Below are positions 27,317 to 35,300 of a stretch of 64,000 bases of DNA, in pieces; position 1 is the stretch's first letter; every line of letters begins with the position of its first letter. The stretch comes from Listeria booriae (GTDB lineage: Bacteria; Bacillota; Bacilli; Lactobacillales; Listeriaceae). A program made the position numbers and the translations under genes. The stretch lies in assembly GCF_000766865.1 (NCBI RefSeq), contig NZ_JNFA01000025.1, positions 124,001 to 188,000 of the forward strand, written 5' to 3'. The notes under the pieces are model-generated. The model was not told where the DNA came from. It saw nothing but the letters and a program-made list of their open reading frames with translations, and did not search any database.

Positions 27317-28747
27317 TCATGACCCCATCGATATATTTTGAGGAATGCTTTGATTGGCTACTAAAAGCAATTTTTGACGCAATGTCGCATTGTCCATCCC
27401 TTTATAGCTGGCCATTAAATCCTTGATAGCCAGTACTTCATCCATACTTGTGTAATAATTCCCCTCATAAATTTTATTGCTAACTTTAGATGAGAATTCT
27501 TCTTTATTGAATAATTCCTCAGACATTTTCTCACCTGGACGCACACCTACGTATTCCATCACAATATCTTGTTTGTTTCTATCGGAAAGCGCAATTAATC
27601 GATCTACCATCAAATCTAATCCCACTTGTTCTCCCATATCCAATACAAAGATAGCATTGCTTTGCGCTAACAGACTCGCCGATATAACTAATTTACTTGC
27701 TTCTGGAATTGTCATAAAATAGCGTTTCATCTTAGGATTCGTTATAGTAAGCGGTAAACCACGATGAATTTGTTCCCATAATTTTGGAAAAACACTGCCA
27801 CGACTACCTAAAACGTTTCCGAAACGCACTACGTTACATCTTGTTTTGCTTACTGTATCCATTTCCAATGTTAATTTTTCTGCTAATCTTTTTGTTGCGC
27901 CCATGATATTCTCGGGATTCACAGCTTTATCTGTCGACACCATAATAAAATTTTCTACTTGCATCGCTTTACTTGTTTGGATGATATTGTAAGTTCCAAC
28001 AATATTATTTTTCACCGCCTCATAAGCATTGTTTTCCATCAGCGGAACATGCTTATGTGCTGCCGCATGGTAAACAATATCTGGCTTATGGTGTTTAAAA
28101 AGCCGAAACAACTGCTCAGCATCACAAATATCTGCGATAACAGAAATTACCTCACCTTGATAAGATTCATCTTTTTTTAGTTGCTCTAGTAATGTACTAA
28201 TCTGAAAAATACTGCCTTCACCTTTTCCTAATAAAATAAGCTTTTTAGGATGGCATTTTAAAATTTGACAAGCAAGCTCTGAGCCAATCGAACCTCCTGC
28301 TCCTGTGATAAGTACCGTTTTTTGTCTTATTTCCTTATGAACCTCTTTGTAGTCTAACTGGAATTCGAATCTATTTGGAAGTAGCTTGCTATAATTTAAT
28401 TCAGGCATTTCTACTTTTGGGTTCTGTTTGGTTGACGACACATCCGGAAGAACTAAATATGTTATATTATAAGACTTTATTTGAGCAATGATTTTTTGTC
28501 TTTTCTTGTCGTCAAGTGTTGAGATTGCTAGAATAATATGTTCTACTTTATATTTTTCTATACAAGCATCGAAGCAATCTAAACTGCCAAATATATGAAT
28601 TCCTTGTAACCTAGAATTCCATTTATCTGGATTATCATCTAAAATAGCCACCGGTTCATACTCACTATTAAGTTCATTAAGTTGCTTAATAACAAATTCT
28701 CCTCCCAAACCGGCTCCAATAATTAAAGTTTTTTTCTTATTCTTCAT
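27317..28747 (-). CDS. UDP-GlcNAc 4,6-dehydratase-like nucleotide-sugar enzyme (CapD/WbpM group)
   Basis: About 476 residues with two Rossmann units. The first (TLIIGAGLGGEFVI, about residues 6-19) is a CoA-binding-like N-terminal domain. The second, catalytic SDR domain has TGAGGSIGSEL, AAAHKHVPLMENN and STDKAVNPENIMGATKR, in which Met replaces the usual SDR Tyr as in WbpM-type dehydratases. Unlike WbpM/CapD it lacks the four N-terminal membrane helices, so it looks soluble. I use the ATG at 28747 because AAAGG lies about 10 nt upstream; upstream in-frame codons run into the sugar-transferase gene. Product: UDP-4-keto-6-deoxy-hexose for the aminotransferase. Confidence 0.87.
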   Translation of the reverse strand: MKNKKKTLIIGAGLGGEFVIKQLNELNSEYEPVAILDDNPDKWNSRLQGIHIFGSLDCFDACIEKYKVEHIILAISTLDDKKRQKIIAQIKSYNITYLVLPDVSSTKQNPKVEMPELNYSKLLPNRFEFQLDYKEVHKEIRQKTVLITGAGGSIGSELACQILKCHPKKLILLGKGEGSIFQISTLLEQLKKDESYQGEVISVIADICDAEQLFRLFKHHKPDIVYHAAAHKHVPLMENNAYEAVKNNIVGTYNIIQTSKAMQVENFIMVSTDKAVNPENIMGATKRLAEKLTLEMDTVSKTRCNVVRFGNVLGSRGSVFPKLWEQIHRGLPLTITNPKMKRYFMTIPEASKLVISASLLAQSNAIFVLDMGEQVGLDLMVDRLIALSDRNKQDIVMEYVGVRPGEKMSEELFNKEEFSSKVSNKIYEGNYYTSMDEVLAIKDLMASYKGMDNATLRQKLLLVANQSIPQNISMGS

Positions 28748-28778
28748 TGTCATCCATCCTTTTATAAAGACTAGCCTA

Positions 28779-29381
28779 TTATTTTTTGTAGCGTTCCGCT
28801 GAAACGTGTCCATCTTGACTGATACCTTCTTTTTTTAAAACGACCATAATTGTAAGCAAACTAATTTTCAAATCGAACAGCAACGAGTACTTCGTGACAT
28901 ACATCACATCTAATTGAAATTTAGCTTTCCAATTAACATTGTTTCTCCCGTTAACTTGGGCCCACCCAGTCATGCCCGGTTTCATCTCTAACCGCTTGCG
29001 TTCTTCTATTGTGTATAATTCATTGTATTCTGGCGGCAAAGGTCTTGGCCCAATCAAGCTCATATCGCCTTTTAAAACATTCAATAACTGGGGCAATTCA
29101 TCTAAGCTCCAGCTTCTAATTAATTGCCCCAGTTCTGTCACCCGCTTGCTATCAGGCTGTGGTTCATTGTTACTATCTACCGCACTACGCATTGTTCTAA
29201 ATTTATACATAACAAAGCCGTCCCCTCGGTACTTTGCTCTAACCGATTTAAAAATTGGATTTTCTTTAAAATGAAAAGCTAGAACAACATACAAAATTCC
29301 CATTGGTATACTGAAAATAAAGAGAAATGCGATAGACATCATTATATCTGCGCTGCGTTTTATCATTTTCTGTATCTTCAT
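28779..29381 (-). CDS. Initiating undecaprenyl-phosphate sugar-1-phosphate transferase (PglC/EpsL/WcaJ C-terminal type)
   Basis: 200 residues with one N-terminal re-entrant/membrane segment (about residues 12-35) and the bacterial sugar transferase domain. Motifs are FKSVRAKYRGDGFVMYKFRTM, WSLDELPQLLNVLKGDMSLIGPRPL (catalytic Asp-Glu pair) and MKPGMTGWAQVNGRN. It transfers a sugar-1-phosphate to undecaprenyl phosphate and starts repeat-unit assembly. Being a monotopic small form, it likely uses UDP-diNAcBac or a related amino sugar or a UDP-hexose; this matches the dehydratase/aminotransferase genes but is inference. GGGAGG precedes the ATG. Confidence 0.9.
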   Translation of the reverse strand: MKIQKMIKRSADIMMSIAFLFIFSIPMGILYVVLAFHFKENPIFKSVRAKYRGDGFVMYKFRTMRSAVDSNNEPQPDSKRVTELGQLIRSWSLDELPQLLNVLKGDMSLIGPRPLPPEYNELYTIEERKRLEMKPGMTGWAQVNGRNNVNWKAKFQLDVMYVTKYSLLFDLKISLLTIMVVLKKEGISQDGHVSAERYKK

Positions 29382-29432
29382 TCCATACCTCCCACCCTGG
29401 ACCTCTCACATTTTACAAGTATAGCTCTCTAT

Positions 29433-29705
29433 TTATTTTGTTGTTTGCAATTCTGTTTCTAATTCCTCCCTGCGGTCGAAAGGTCTATACTTTGTTCTTA
29501 GCATTGGTTGATTATTTAATCGCTCTAAAATTTCTTCTTTAAAAAATAGTACTGCCCCATCTTTTTTTATTCTGGTTATTTTCTTTCTGCTAATTAGTGA
29601 ATAGAAATTTTGACGGGATATTTGTAATATATTAATGGCCTCTGTTGTTGATAAGAAATAACGATCTAGCATTTCCAGTTGTTCCTTTCTGGGTAATTCT
29701 TTCAT
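29433..29705 (-). CDS. Small excisionase/MerR-type HTH protein inside the exopolysaccharide operon
   Basis: 90 residues. An HTH_17-like domain covers about residues 14-65 (YFLSTTEAINILQISRQNFY, then a basic IKKDGAVLFFKEEILERL wing), followed by a charged tail. AAGGAG precedes the ATG. It sits between the sugar dehydrogenase and the initiating transferase in the same direction, so it is co-transcribed with them. It may be a local transcription factor or an architectural protein. Presence of such a protein within a capsule operon is unusual; no target site was recognised. Confidence 0.72.
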   Translation of the reverse strand: MKELPRKEQLEMLDRYFLSTTEAINILQISRQNFYSLISRKKITRIKKDGAVLFFKEEILERLNNQPMLRTKYRPFDRREELETELQTTK

Positions 29706-29733
29706 GACTGCATCTCCTTAAATAATCTAACCC

Positions 29734-31089
29734 TCAATATGAAGGCACTTCTTGCGATTTTTGATTCATTTGGTTGCCAATTTTACCGTATGTTCGTTTC
29801 TTTTCTTCATAGCTATCTTTTAAAATATCTTTTGTATCTAAAATCAATGTGCTATTTTCACCGATCTTCGCAATATCAAATACATCATGTTTTGTTAGCA
29901 AGACAACTAAATCGTAGCTACTAAAATCATCATAATTTAACGGGATAGAATAGTGCGCATCTCCTTGATTATCAATAAATCTCGGCGCTTTTGGATCGCA
30001 AAACGAGACACTAGCACCGCGCTTTCGTAATAATTCAAAGATTTGTAACCCTGGGGATTCGCGTAAGTCATTACTATTTTCTTTATATGCCATCCCCACT
30101 AAAAGAATATGTGAGCCATTGATTGATTTTCTGTGTTCATTTAGTGTTTCAACCACGTGTTCTGTCATTTTTTCTGGCATTAAATGATTGATTTCATGTG
30201 CAAGCTCAATAAATCTGCTATAAAAATTTTTAGACTTTGCTTTCCACGATAGATACATTGGATCTAATGGGATACAGTGGCCTCCAATGCCTGGACCTGG
30301 CGTGAATTTCATAAATCCAAATGGCTTTGTGCTTGATGCCTCAATGGTTTCCCAAATGTCTATACCTAATTTCTCGCATAATAAAGCCATTTCATTAATG
30401 AACGCAATATTGATACTCCGGAATGTATTTTCAAGTAACTTGCTCATTTCTGCAACTTCTGTGGAATTTACAGCAACAACTTCACGGATGACTTGGCTGT
30501 ATAATGTTTCTCCTAATTCCTTAGATGCACTATCTAAACCTCCCACCACTTTTGGTGTATTTTCTGTTTGGAATATTTTATTCCCTGGATCTACACGCTC
30601 TGGTGAATAGCAGGCAAAGAAATCCGTGCCTAAAACAAAGCCTTCTTCTTCCATAGCAGCACCTATAATTTCGCGGGTCGTACCTGGATATGTTGTGCTT
30701 TCAAGAGAAATCAACACCCCCTTTTTAGCATTTTTCTTAATTGTATCTACAGCGACCTCAATGTAACGCATGTCTGGTTCCATTGATTTTGTCAATGGCG
30801 TTGGAACACAAATGATAATGGCATCCGCGTCTAATAATGAGTTAGGATTGGTTGTTAGTTGCAGTTTGCCATTTTCTAATCTTACTCTGAGCGTCTCATC
30901 GGAAATATCTTCAATATCGGATATTCCCTGACTTAGGCTATCAATCTTCTTACTATTGACATCGTACCCAATCGTTTCAAAACCATTCTTAGCGAACGAG
31001 ACTGCTAGCGGTAAACCTACATAGCCCATCCCCATAATTGCTATTTTCGCTTCTTTTTTTAATATTTTTTCTTTTGAAATAATTTCCAT
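29734..31089 (-). CDS. UDP-N-acetyl-hexosamine 6-dehydrogenase (WecC/WbpA-type nucleotide-sugar dehydrogenase)
   Basis: About 451 residues with the three-domain UDP-sugar dehydrogenase layout. The N-terminal NAD site is AIMGMGYVGLPLAVSFAKNG. The central domain has the conserved KLLENTFRSINIAFINE helix. The catalytic Cys lies in GPGIGGHCIPLDP (about residue 260), and the C-terminal domain has GMAYKENSNDLRESP. It oxidises a UDP-HexNAc C6 to a uronate; UDP-GlcNAc or UDP-ManNAc is favoured over UDP-Glc by resemblance. No UDP-GlcNAc 2-epimerase is in this operon. The start is set at 31089 (MEII), preceded by GGTGAGAG; an ATG four codons upstream is possible. Confidence 0.87.
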   Translation of the reverse strand: MEIISKEKILKKEAKIAIMGMGYVGLPLAVSFAKNGFETIGYDVNSKKIDSLSQGISDIEDISDETLRVRLENGKLQLTTNPNSLLDADAIIICVPTPLTKSMEPDMRYIEVAVDTIKKNAKKGVLISLESTTYPGTTREIIGAAMEEEGFVLGTDFFACYSPERVDPGNKIFQTENTPKVVGGLDSASKELGETLYSQVIREVVAVNSTEVAEMSKLLENTFRSINIAFINEMALLCEKLGIDIWETIEASSTKPFGFMKFTPGPGIGGHCIPLDPMYLSWKAKSKNFYSRFIELAHEINHLMPEKMTEHVVETLNEHRKSINGSHILLVGMAYKENSNDLRESPGLQIFELLRKRGASVSFCDPKAPRFIDNQGDAHYSIPLNYDDFSSYDLVVLLTKHDVFDIAKIGENSTLILDTKDILKDSYEEKKRTYGKIGNQMNQKSQEVPSY

Positions 31090-31102
31090 ACTCTCACCCA
31101 TC

Positions 31103-32515
31103 CTAAATTTGATTTGATAATTCTTTTCCGTCTCTCTCTATATAGTAAATATTTAGTATGCTCATTCCTATACCGAGTCCTAACCCTAAAAACATTTTAT
31201 CGAATGTCCCACTCAACCCGATACTTGCAAATACAAAAGCAACCCCGATTAAAAACGGAACTGCACTCTCAACCTTCCATCTTGCTATTACCCAGTAGTA
31301 CAAAGAGGCGATAAAATAGAGAATAAAGAAACTAATTAATGGGATAAACGCAATAATTCCTCCATTTGCCAAAACCTCCAACCAATAATTATGCGGGGAC
31401 CAATAACTTGCGGAGGCATTTTCAAAACCATACATGACCGTACTTAAATGTGTTGGCAACATACCTGCTCCGATTCCTATAAAATGGGAATCTCTAATCA
31501 ACGACCATGTAGCTTTATACATTTCCATCCGTTCGAGTGTAGAGCCGTTCTTATCTGTAAAAGCTCTTGTAATATCAGAAAAAAGCTGTATTATCAAACT
31601 CCACTTAAAGTAATAAGAGACAAGAGCAACCCCTAATCCACCCAAGATAATACCCACAAAAATCCAAATTCTCATCCAACTAACTAGTAATATAATGACT
31701 TCAATTAAGATAACTAGCATTGCCATTCTGGAGAAAGTGACAATAACAAGATATACCGCCACAACCGATATAATACTAATAGCTATAATCGCCGCTCTTT
31801 TCTTCCATTTACTCATTTCATTAATGACCACTGGAAAAAGAATAGTCAGCAATGCAGCATAATCATTTGTATTAAATTGAAAGCCCGTTGGTTGGTGCTC
31901 ACTCGTTGTTGTGATATAAAATGTTGATCCAGAACGAGGGAGATGCATACCTGTAATAACTTCCCATAACCCAATAGATATAAAAAGAATGTATAGAACA
32001 ACCGTACATTTAGCGAATACCCGATAACTTTTGACATCCTTTAGAAAATAGACACAGATAAAAAAAATATATAGCCATTCAAAAAGAAAATAGATGTACC
32101 GAAGACTTTCTCCCAGGCTATCTGTCCAAAATAAGGTTATCCCCATTGCAAAAATAAAGAAAATATACAACCATAAGAAAATCCTAACTTTCCGTATTCT
32201 CTCCCAGTCTTTCTTGTAGAAAAAGAGGAATAGTACTAAATGAATTGGCAATAATACGCGGAACAAAAAAATATTTTCCATAGCCGGTAAACCCAAATAT
32301 GGACCAAAAAAACCAGCACATAATAGTATAATCGAAAGTATAAACATACATTTTTCCATATTAATTCGGATGCATAAAAGGATAACTACTACTAAGAGTA
32401 GAACGACTGGGACATAACCATAAGGAAGAAACACACAAATTTCCAATATAATGAAAGCCATCAAAAAGAAACTGACTACTTTATAATTACCTAATAACGA
32501 TTTAATAATAGGCAT
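31103..32515 (-). CDS. O-antigen ligase/polymerase-like membrane protein (Wzy-like)
   Basis: About 470 residues, about 11-12 membrane helices, with a large extracytoplasmic loop containing TFYITTTSEHQPTGFQFNTNDYAALL and a later loop GMLPTHLSTVMYGFENASASYWSPHNYWLEVLANGG-type region (H-N-x-x-L-E motif of the O-antigen ligase family). It polymerises repeat units outside the membrane. I place the start at the ATG at 32515, which overlaps the kinase gene by 14 nt; a GTG seven codons upstream is an alternative. Confidence 0.86.
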   Translation of the reverse strand: MPIIKSLLGNYKVVSFFLMAFIILEICVFLPYGYVPVVLLLVVVILLCIRINMEKCMFILSIILLCAGFFGPYLGLPAMENIFLFRVLLPIHLVLFLFFYKKDWERIRKVRIFLWLYIFFIFAMGITLFWTDSLGESLRYIYFLFEWLYIFFICVYFLKDVKSYRVFAKCTVVLYILFISIGLWEVITGMHLPRSGSTFYITTTSEHQPTGFQFNTNDYAALLTILFPVVINEMSKWKKRAAIIAISIISVVAVYLVIVTFSRMAMLVILIEVIILLVSWMRIWIFVGIILGGLGVALVSYYFKWSLIIQLFSDITRAFTDKNGSTLERMEMYKATWSLIRDSHFIGIGAGMLPTHLSTVMYGFENASASYWSPHNYWLEVLANGGIIAFIPLISFFILYFIASLYYWVIARWKVESAVPFLIGVAFVFASIGLSGTFDKMFLGLGLGIGMSILNIYYIERDGKELSNQI

Positions 32516-33188
32516 AGACTTTCTTATCTTTCTCACTGTATTTGCTACCGTTCAATATAGCACCTACAATTGGTGTCCCCGTTTTATCGATATAATCTTT
32601 TGCTTCTTTAAGCTCGTAAACTTTTGTTATACCGCTGCGAATAACCATGACTACCCCATCACATAACGATGCAATGACCCTTCCATCCGATAATACTCTA
32701 ACAGGTGGTGTGTCAATAAATATATGATCAAATTCAGACTCTAGTAATTTTAATGTTTCTGCAAAGAAATCTGAACTGATAATACCTAAAGGATTAGGCG
32801 GTAATATACCCGTTGGCAAAACATATAAATTTTCAGATATATTATAAATGCACTTACTACTATTTATGTTATGCTGTTCTTTAATGATGTTCATCAGCCC
32901 ACGCTTTTCTCTCGGTAGTAGACTTTGTGATAATCTCGGCTGATGTAAATCTAGATCAATTAATAATACTTTTTTCCCTTGGTTTGCAGCCTCTTTTGCA
33001 ACATTGATAATGCAAAATGTCTTTCCTTCACCTTTGTTCGCCGATGTAAACATAATCTTTTTATGTTTCATTTGTGCCAATAACGAGAACTGCATATTCA
33101 CCTGAATGGAACGAATTTTCTCTGCTTCAAATGAATTTGATTCTCCTTCAAAAAAAAGAACCTTGTTTTTACTTCTGGTCTCCATCAT
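32502..33188 (-). CDS. CpsD/CapB-type tyrosine autokinase
   Basis: 228 residues of the BY-kinase family. Walker A is SANKGEGKT (about residue 50), Walker A' is VLLIDLDLHQPR and Walker B is HIFIDTPP. The C-terminus ends KVYAYY, a short Tyr cluster for autophosphorylation. It works with the membrane activator encoded just upstream (CpsC-like), the split arrangement typical of Firmicutes, to control polysaccharide chain length and export. No CpsB/PHP-type phosphatase gene is present in the operon. The start overlaps the upstream stop by ATGA with AAAGGAG. Confidence 0.9.
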   Translation of the reverse strand: MMETRSKNKVLFFEGESNSFEAEKIRSIQVNMQFSLLAQMKHKKIMFTSANKGEGKTFCIINVAKEAANQGKKVLLIDLDLHQPRLSQSLLPREKRGLMNIIKEQHNINSSKCIYNISENLYVLPTGILPPNPLGIISSDFFAETLKLLESEFDHIFIDTPPVRVLSDGRVIASLCDGVVMVIRSGITKVYELKEAKDYIDKTGTPIVGAILNGSKYSEKDKKVYAYY

Positions 33189-33853
33189 TCCATATCTCCT
33201 TTTATAAATGGCATATCTCCGAGAAATGTTAGTTCCAATTCATCAATGACCGTTTTGTGACGAATTGTATTGTCATAACTAGCCTGTAAAATAACAATGA
33301 CAAATGCAAGTACAATACCGAATAGTCCAGCCAATATATATTTAATTAAATTGCTGACTTGTGCAGGTGCACTTGCTTTTTCCAAAATAACCATTTTAGT
33401 GGATTTAAACAATTTCGCAAAATCTTTTTGTGACACTTCGGCGATGCCATTAGTCAATTGCTCAATTTTCCCAGGATCACTGTCAGTTACTGTAATCTTG
33501 TAAACCAAAGAATTCTCACTGCTTGTTACTTTTACTTGTTTAGCCAATTCGGTAGCGTTTTTGTTTAACTTATACTTATCAATAACGCCTTGCATTGTTC
33601 TTGCACTCCCTAATGTCGTGCTGAAAGTATTGCCAAGTTGTATAGATGTTCTTATTTCTTCAAAACTAGGCATTTCATCTCCTTTCGTTGCTGTGGTTAC
33701 CAACACCTGTGTAGATGAGGTATAAATCGGTTTCAGCCACAATGTACTAACAGCTAGTGTCACTACTATTAATAGTATTGGTATGACAATTAATAGTGAC
33801 CATAATTTCCTCAAACTTCTTAAAAAGCTGTTAATCGTTATTACTTGTTTCAT
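33185..33853 (-). CDS. CpsC/CapA-type chain-length determinant and kinase activator
   Basis: 222 residues of the Wzz family. Two membrane helices (about residues 19-40 and 168-190) flank an extracytoplasmic domain, and the C-terminal cytoplasmic tail (DNTIRHKTVIDELELTFLGDMPF) is the part that activates the BY-kinase. It is the first gene of the exopolysaccharide operon. GGAGG lies 6 nt before the ATG. The operon promoter of the TCTACA class is about 175 nt upstream, leaving a long leader. Confidence 0.9.
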   Translation of the reverse strand: MKQVITINSFLRSLRKLWSLLIVIPILLIVVTLAVSTLWLKPIYTSSTQVLVTTATKGDEMPSFEEIRTSIQLGNTFSTTLGSARTMQGVIDKYKLNKNATELAKQVKVTSSENSLVYKITVTDSDPGKIEQLTNGIAEVSQKDFAKLFKSTKMVILEKASAPAQVSNLIKYILAGLFGIVLAFVIVILQASYDNTIRHKTVIDELELTFLGDMPFIKGDME

Positions 33854-34027
33854 CTTACGCCTCCATCTTAACGTATCTATAGATTCCCTATTTTTCTTTC
33901 ACATGCTTGTTGTTTATTTTTTCGTTAATTCCAAATTTTATGTTTATTTAAAGGTTCACATGGTAGTATATTGCATGGACTGTTAATAATCATTTCATCT
34001 CCTCACATAAGCCCGATATATACATAT

Positions 34028-34138
34028 AGTCTACACCTATTTAACGTATAAATCTGTAGACAAATTACAACTATTATCGCTAAAATTGGTGACTTACCGA
34101 TAGGTTAATGAGTCCTTTTCAGTTTGAAAGCGTTCTCT
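34028..34138 (-). promoter_or_regulatory. Promoter of the exopolysaccharide operon, shared TCTACA class
   Basis: On the minus strand a cre-like box (34124-34138; plus-strand reading TTGAAAGCGTTCTCT, one mismatch to consensus) is followed after 63 nt by TCTACA (34055-34060). After 21 nt comes TAGACT (34028-34033) as -10. The hexamer sits in TTTGTCTACAGATT, nearly identical to the divergent promoter. Confidence 0.6.
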
Positions 34139-34369
34139 CGTTTCCTTGTATCTCTTTATTGTGTAATTCATATCCCTTTAGAAAGTTATTTATTTTTACA
34201 CACCTTAAATAAACAAGTAAATGCGTTCACAGAACTTTGGGTTATCTCTATGGTAGCCTATAACAGTTCTGACATTTATCTTGTTGAAACGGAACTTATA
34301 TTTTCGTTTACACAATATTGGTAAAGATTATATAGAGTGACAAAATAAAAAGATTACCACCGTCCTTCG

Positions 34370-34480
34370 TGACAACGCTTTCATATTCGTTTTTTTATCA
34401 TTAGCTTGACGTTAATGCTACTTCCAATATAAAAAAGTTGTTTTTTGTCTACAGATTTTCATAGATAAGTACTATAGAAT
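34370..34480 (+). promoter_or_regulatory. Promoter of the first Crp-like gene, shared TCTACA class
   Basis: Cre-like box at 34370-34384 (minus-strand reading ATGAAAGCGTTGTCA, one mismatch), 63 nt, TCTACA (34448-34453) within TTTGTCTACAGATTTT, 21 nt, TAGAAT (34475-34480). Start of transcription would be near 34487, about 55 nt before the ATG. Possible autoregulation. Confidence 0.6.
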
Positions 34481-34541
34481 GTAAGTATGAACAGTGTTAA
34501 TATTCGTAAGCTTTTTACTGTTAATCGAAGGGAGCGAGACT

Positions 34542-35246
34542 ATGTTGGCTATTTGTGAGTTTTTAACCGCGTCACCAGAATTAGCAAAGGAATATACAAA
34601 AAAAATTACCTTTCATGATAACGAAATTATTCATAAATATGATTATGTAAAAAACAACCAATTTATACTAATAGAAAAAGGTGTCGGAAAATTAGAATTT
34701 TACAGAAAAAGAAGATGGGAATTTGAAACTTTTATTGCCCAGGATGAATTTGCCGGAATTGAAAATTTGCTCAACTCCCAAAAATATGAGTGCTCTATGA
34801 AATATAGAATCGTTGGTGCATCCGAAGGAACTGCTTTTTTAGTCAATAAGAACTTTTTTCTGGATCACATGTATGCGGATCCCACCATTTTCCACACAGT
34901 GCTAGAACACATTGCTTTACGCCATGTGTTAACCGCTCATAATTTTCGAGAAAAGAAGTCACCTTTAAAGCAGCGCGTTGCCGACATTCTATTGGAATTT
35001 GCAATTATTAATTCTCTCCCAATATTGGATAACCAAGTTAGCTTTCCAGATTATTTTGCTGAGTCTATGTTAGTTAGTGTGCTTCGAGCCCCTTCTCATC
35101 ACGTTTTCGCTATTTTGGAGTTTCTAGAAGAGCAACAAATAATCAGCAGATTACCTCAATTTATAATTAGAGATTTTGCACGACTCAAACGATTATCTAA
35201 TCTTCACTTGGCACTCATTGAAAATACTGCTACACCTGCTATCTAA
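34542..35246 (+). CDS. Crp/Fnr-superfamily (PrfA-like) transcriptional regulator, first copy
   Basis: 234 residues, the size of PrfA. A cyclic-nucleotide-binding-like beta-roll fills the first half (DNEIIHKYDYVKNNQFILIEKGVGKLEFY), then a long dimer helix, and a winged-helix DNA-binding region (PLKQRVADILLEF ... VSVLRAPSHHVFAILEFLEEQQII). No cAMP-ligand or Fe-S cysteine motif is visible. I use the ATG at 34542 because GAAGGGAGCG lies upstream and the N-terminus then aligns with the paralogue at 36375-37097, with which it shares about half its residues, including HNFREKKSPLKQR. Likely controls its own promoter and the divergent exopolysaccharide operon (inference). Confidence 0.85.
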   Translation: MLAICEFLTASPELAKEYTKKITFHDNEIIHKYDYVKNNQFILIEKGVGKLEFYRKRRWEFETFIAQDEFAGIENLLNSQKYECSMKYRIVGASEGTAFLVNKNFFLDHMYADPTIFHTVLEHIALRHVLTAHNFREKKSPLKQRVADILLEFAIINSLPILDNQVSFPDYFAESMLVSVLRAPSHHVFAILEFLEEQQIISRLPQFIIRDFARLKRLSNLHLALIENTATPAI

Positions 35247-35252
35247 TCTATG

Positions 35253-35300
35253 AAAAAGTCTCTGAAATTGACTATTCTTAACCAACTTCAGAGACTTTTT
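35253..35300. terminator. Bidirectional terminator between first Crp-like gene and carbonic anhydrase
   Basis: Perfect 14-bp stem (35253-35266 with 35287-35300) with A/T flanks, abutting the stop codon of the carbonic anhydrase gene. Confidence 0.9.

Larger units (their letters stand above)
33854..34541. other. 688-nt divergent control region between exopolysaccharide operon and first Crp-like gene
   Basis: No convincing gene is present; a 66-codon frame at 34124-34324 lacks a ribosome site and family features. The region holds two divergent promoters of the same architecture (listed separately). Their cre-like boxes lie at mirror-image distances, 63 nt from TCTACA in each. Between 33854 and 34027 lies the exopolysaccharide leader, in which I see no clear attenuator. 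Confidence 0.6.

Noticed and set aside
34124-34324. 66-codon plus-strand frame in the divergent control region
   Set aside because: No ribosome site and no homology-like features; the region is better explained as two divergent promoters.
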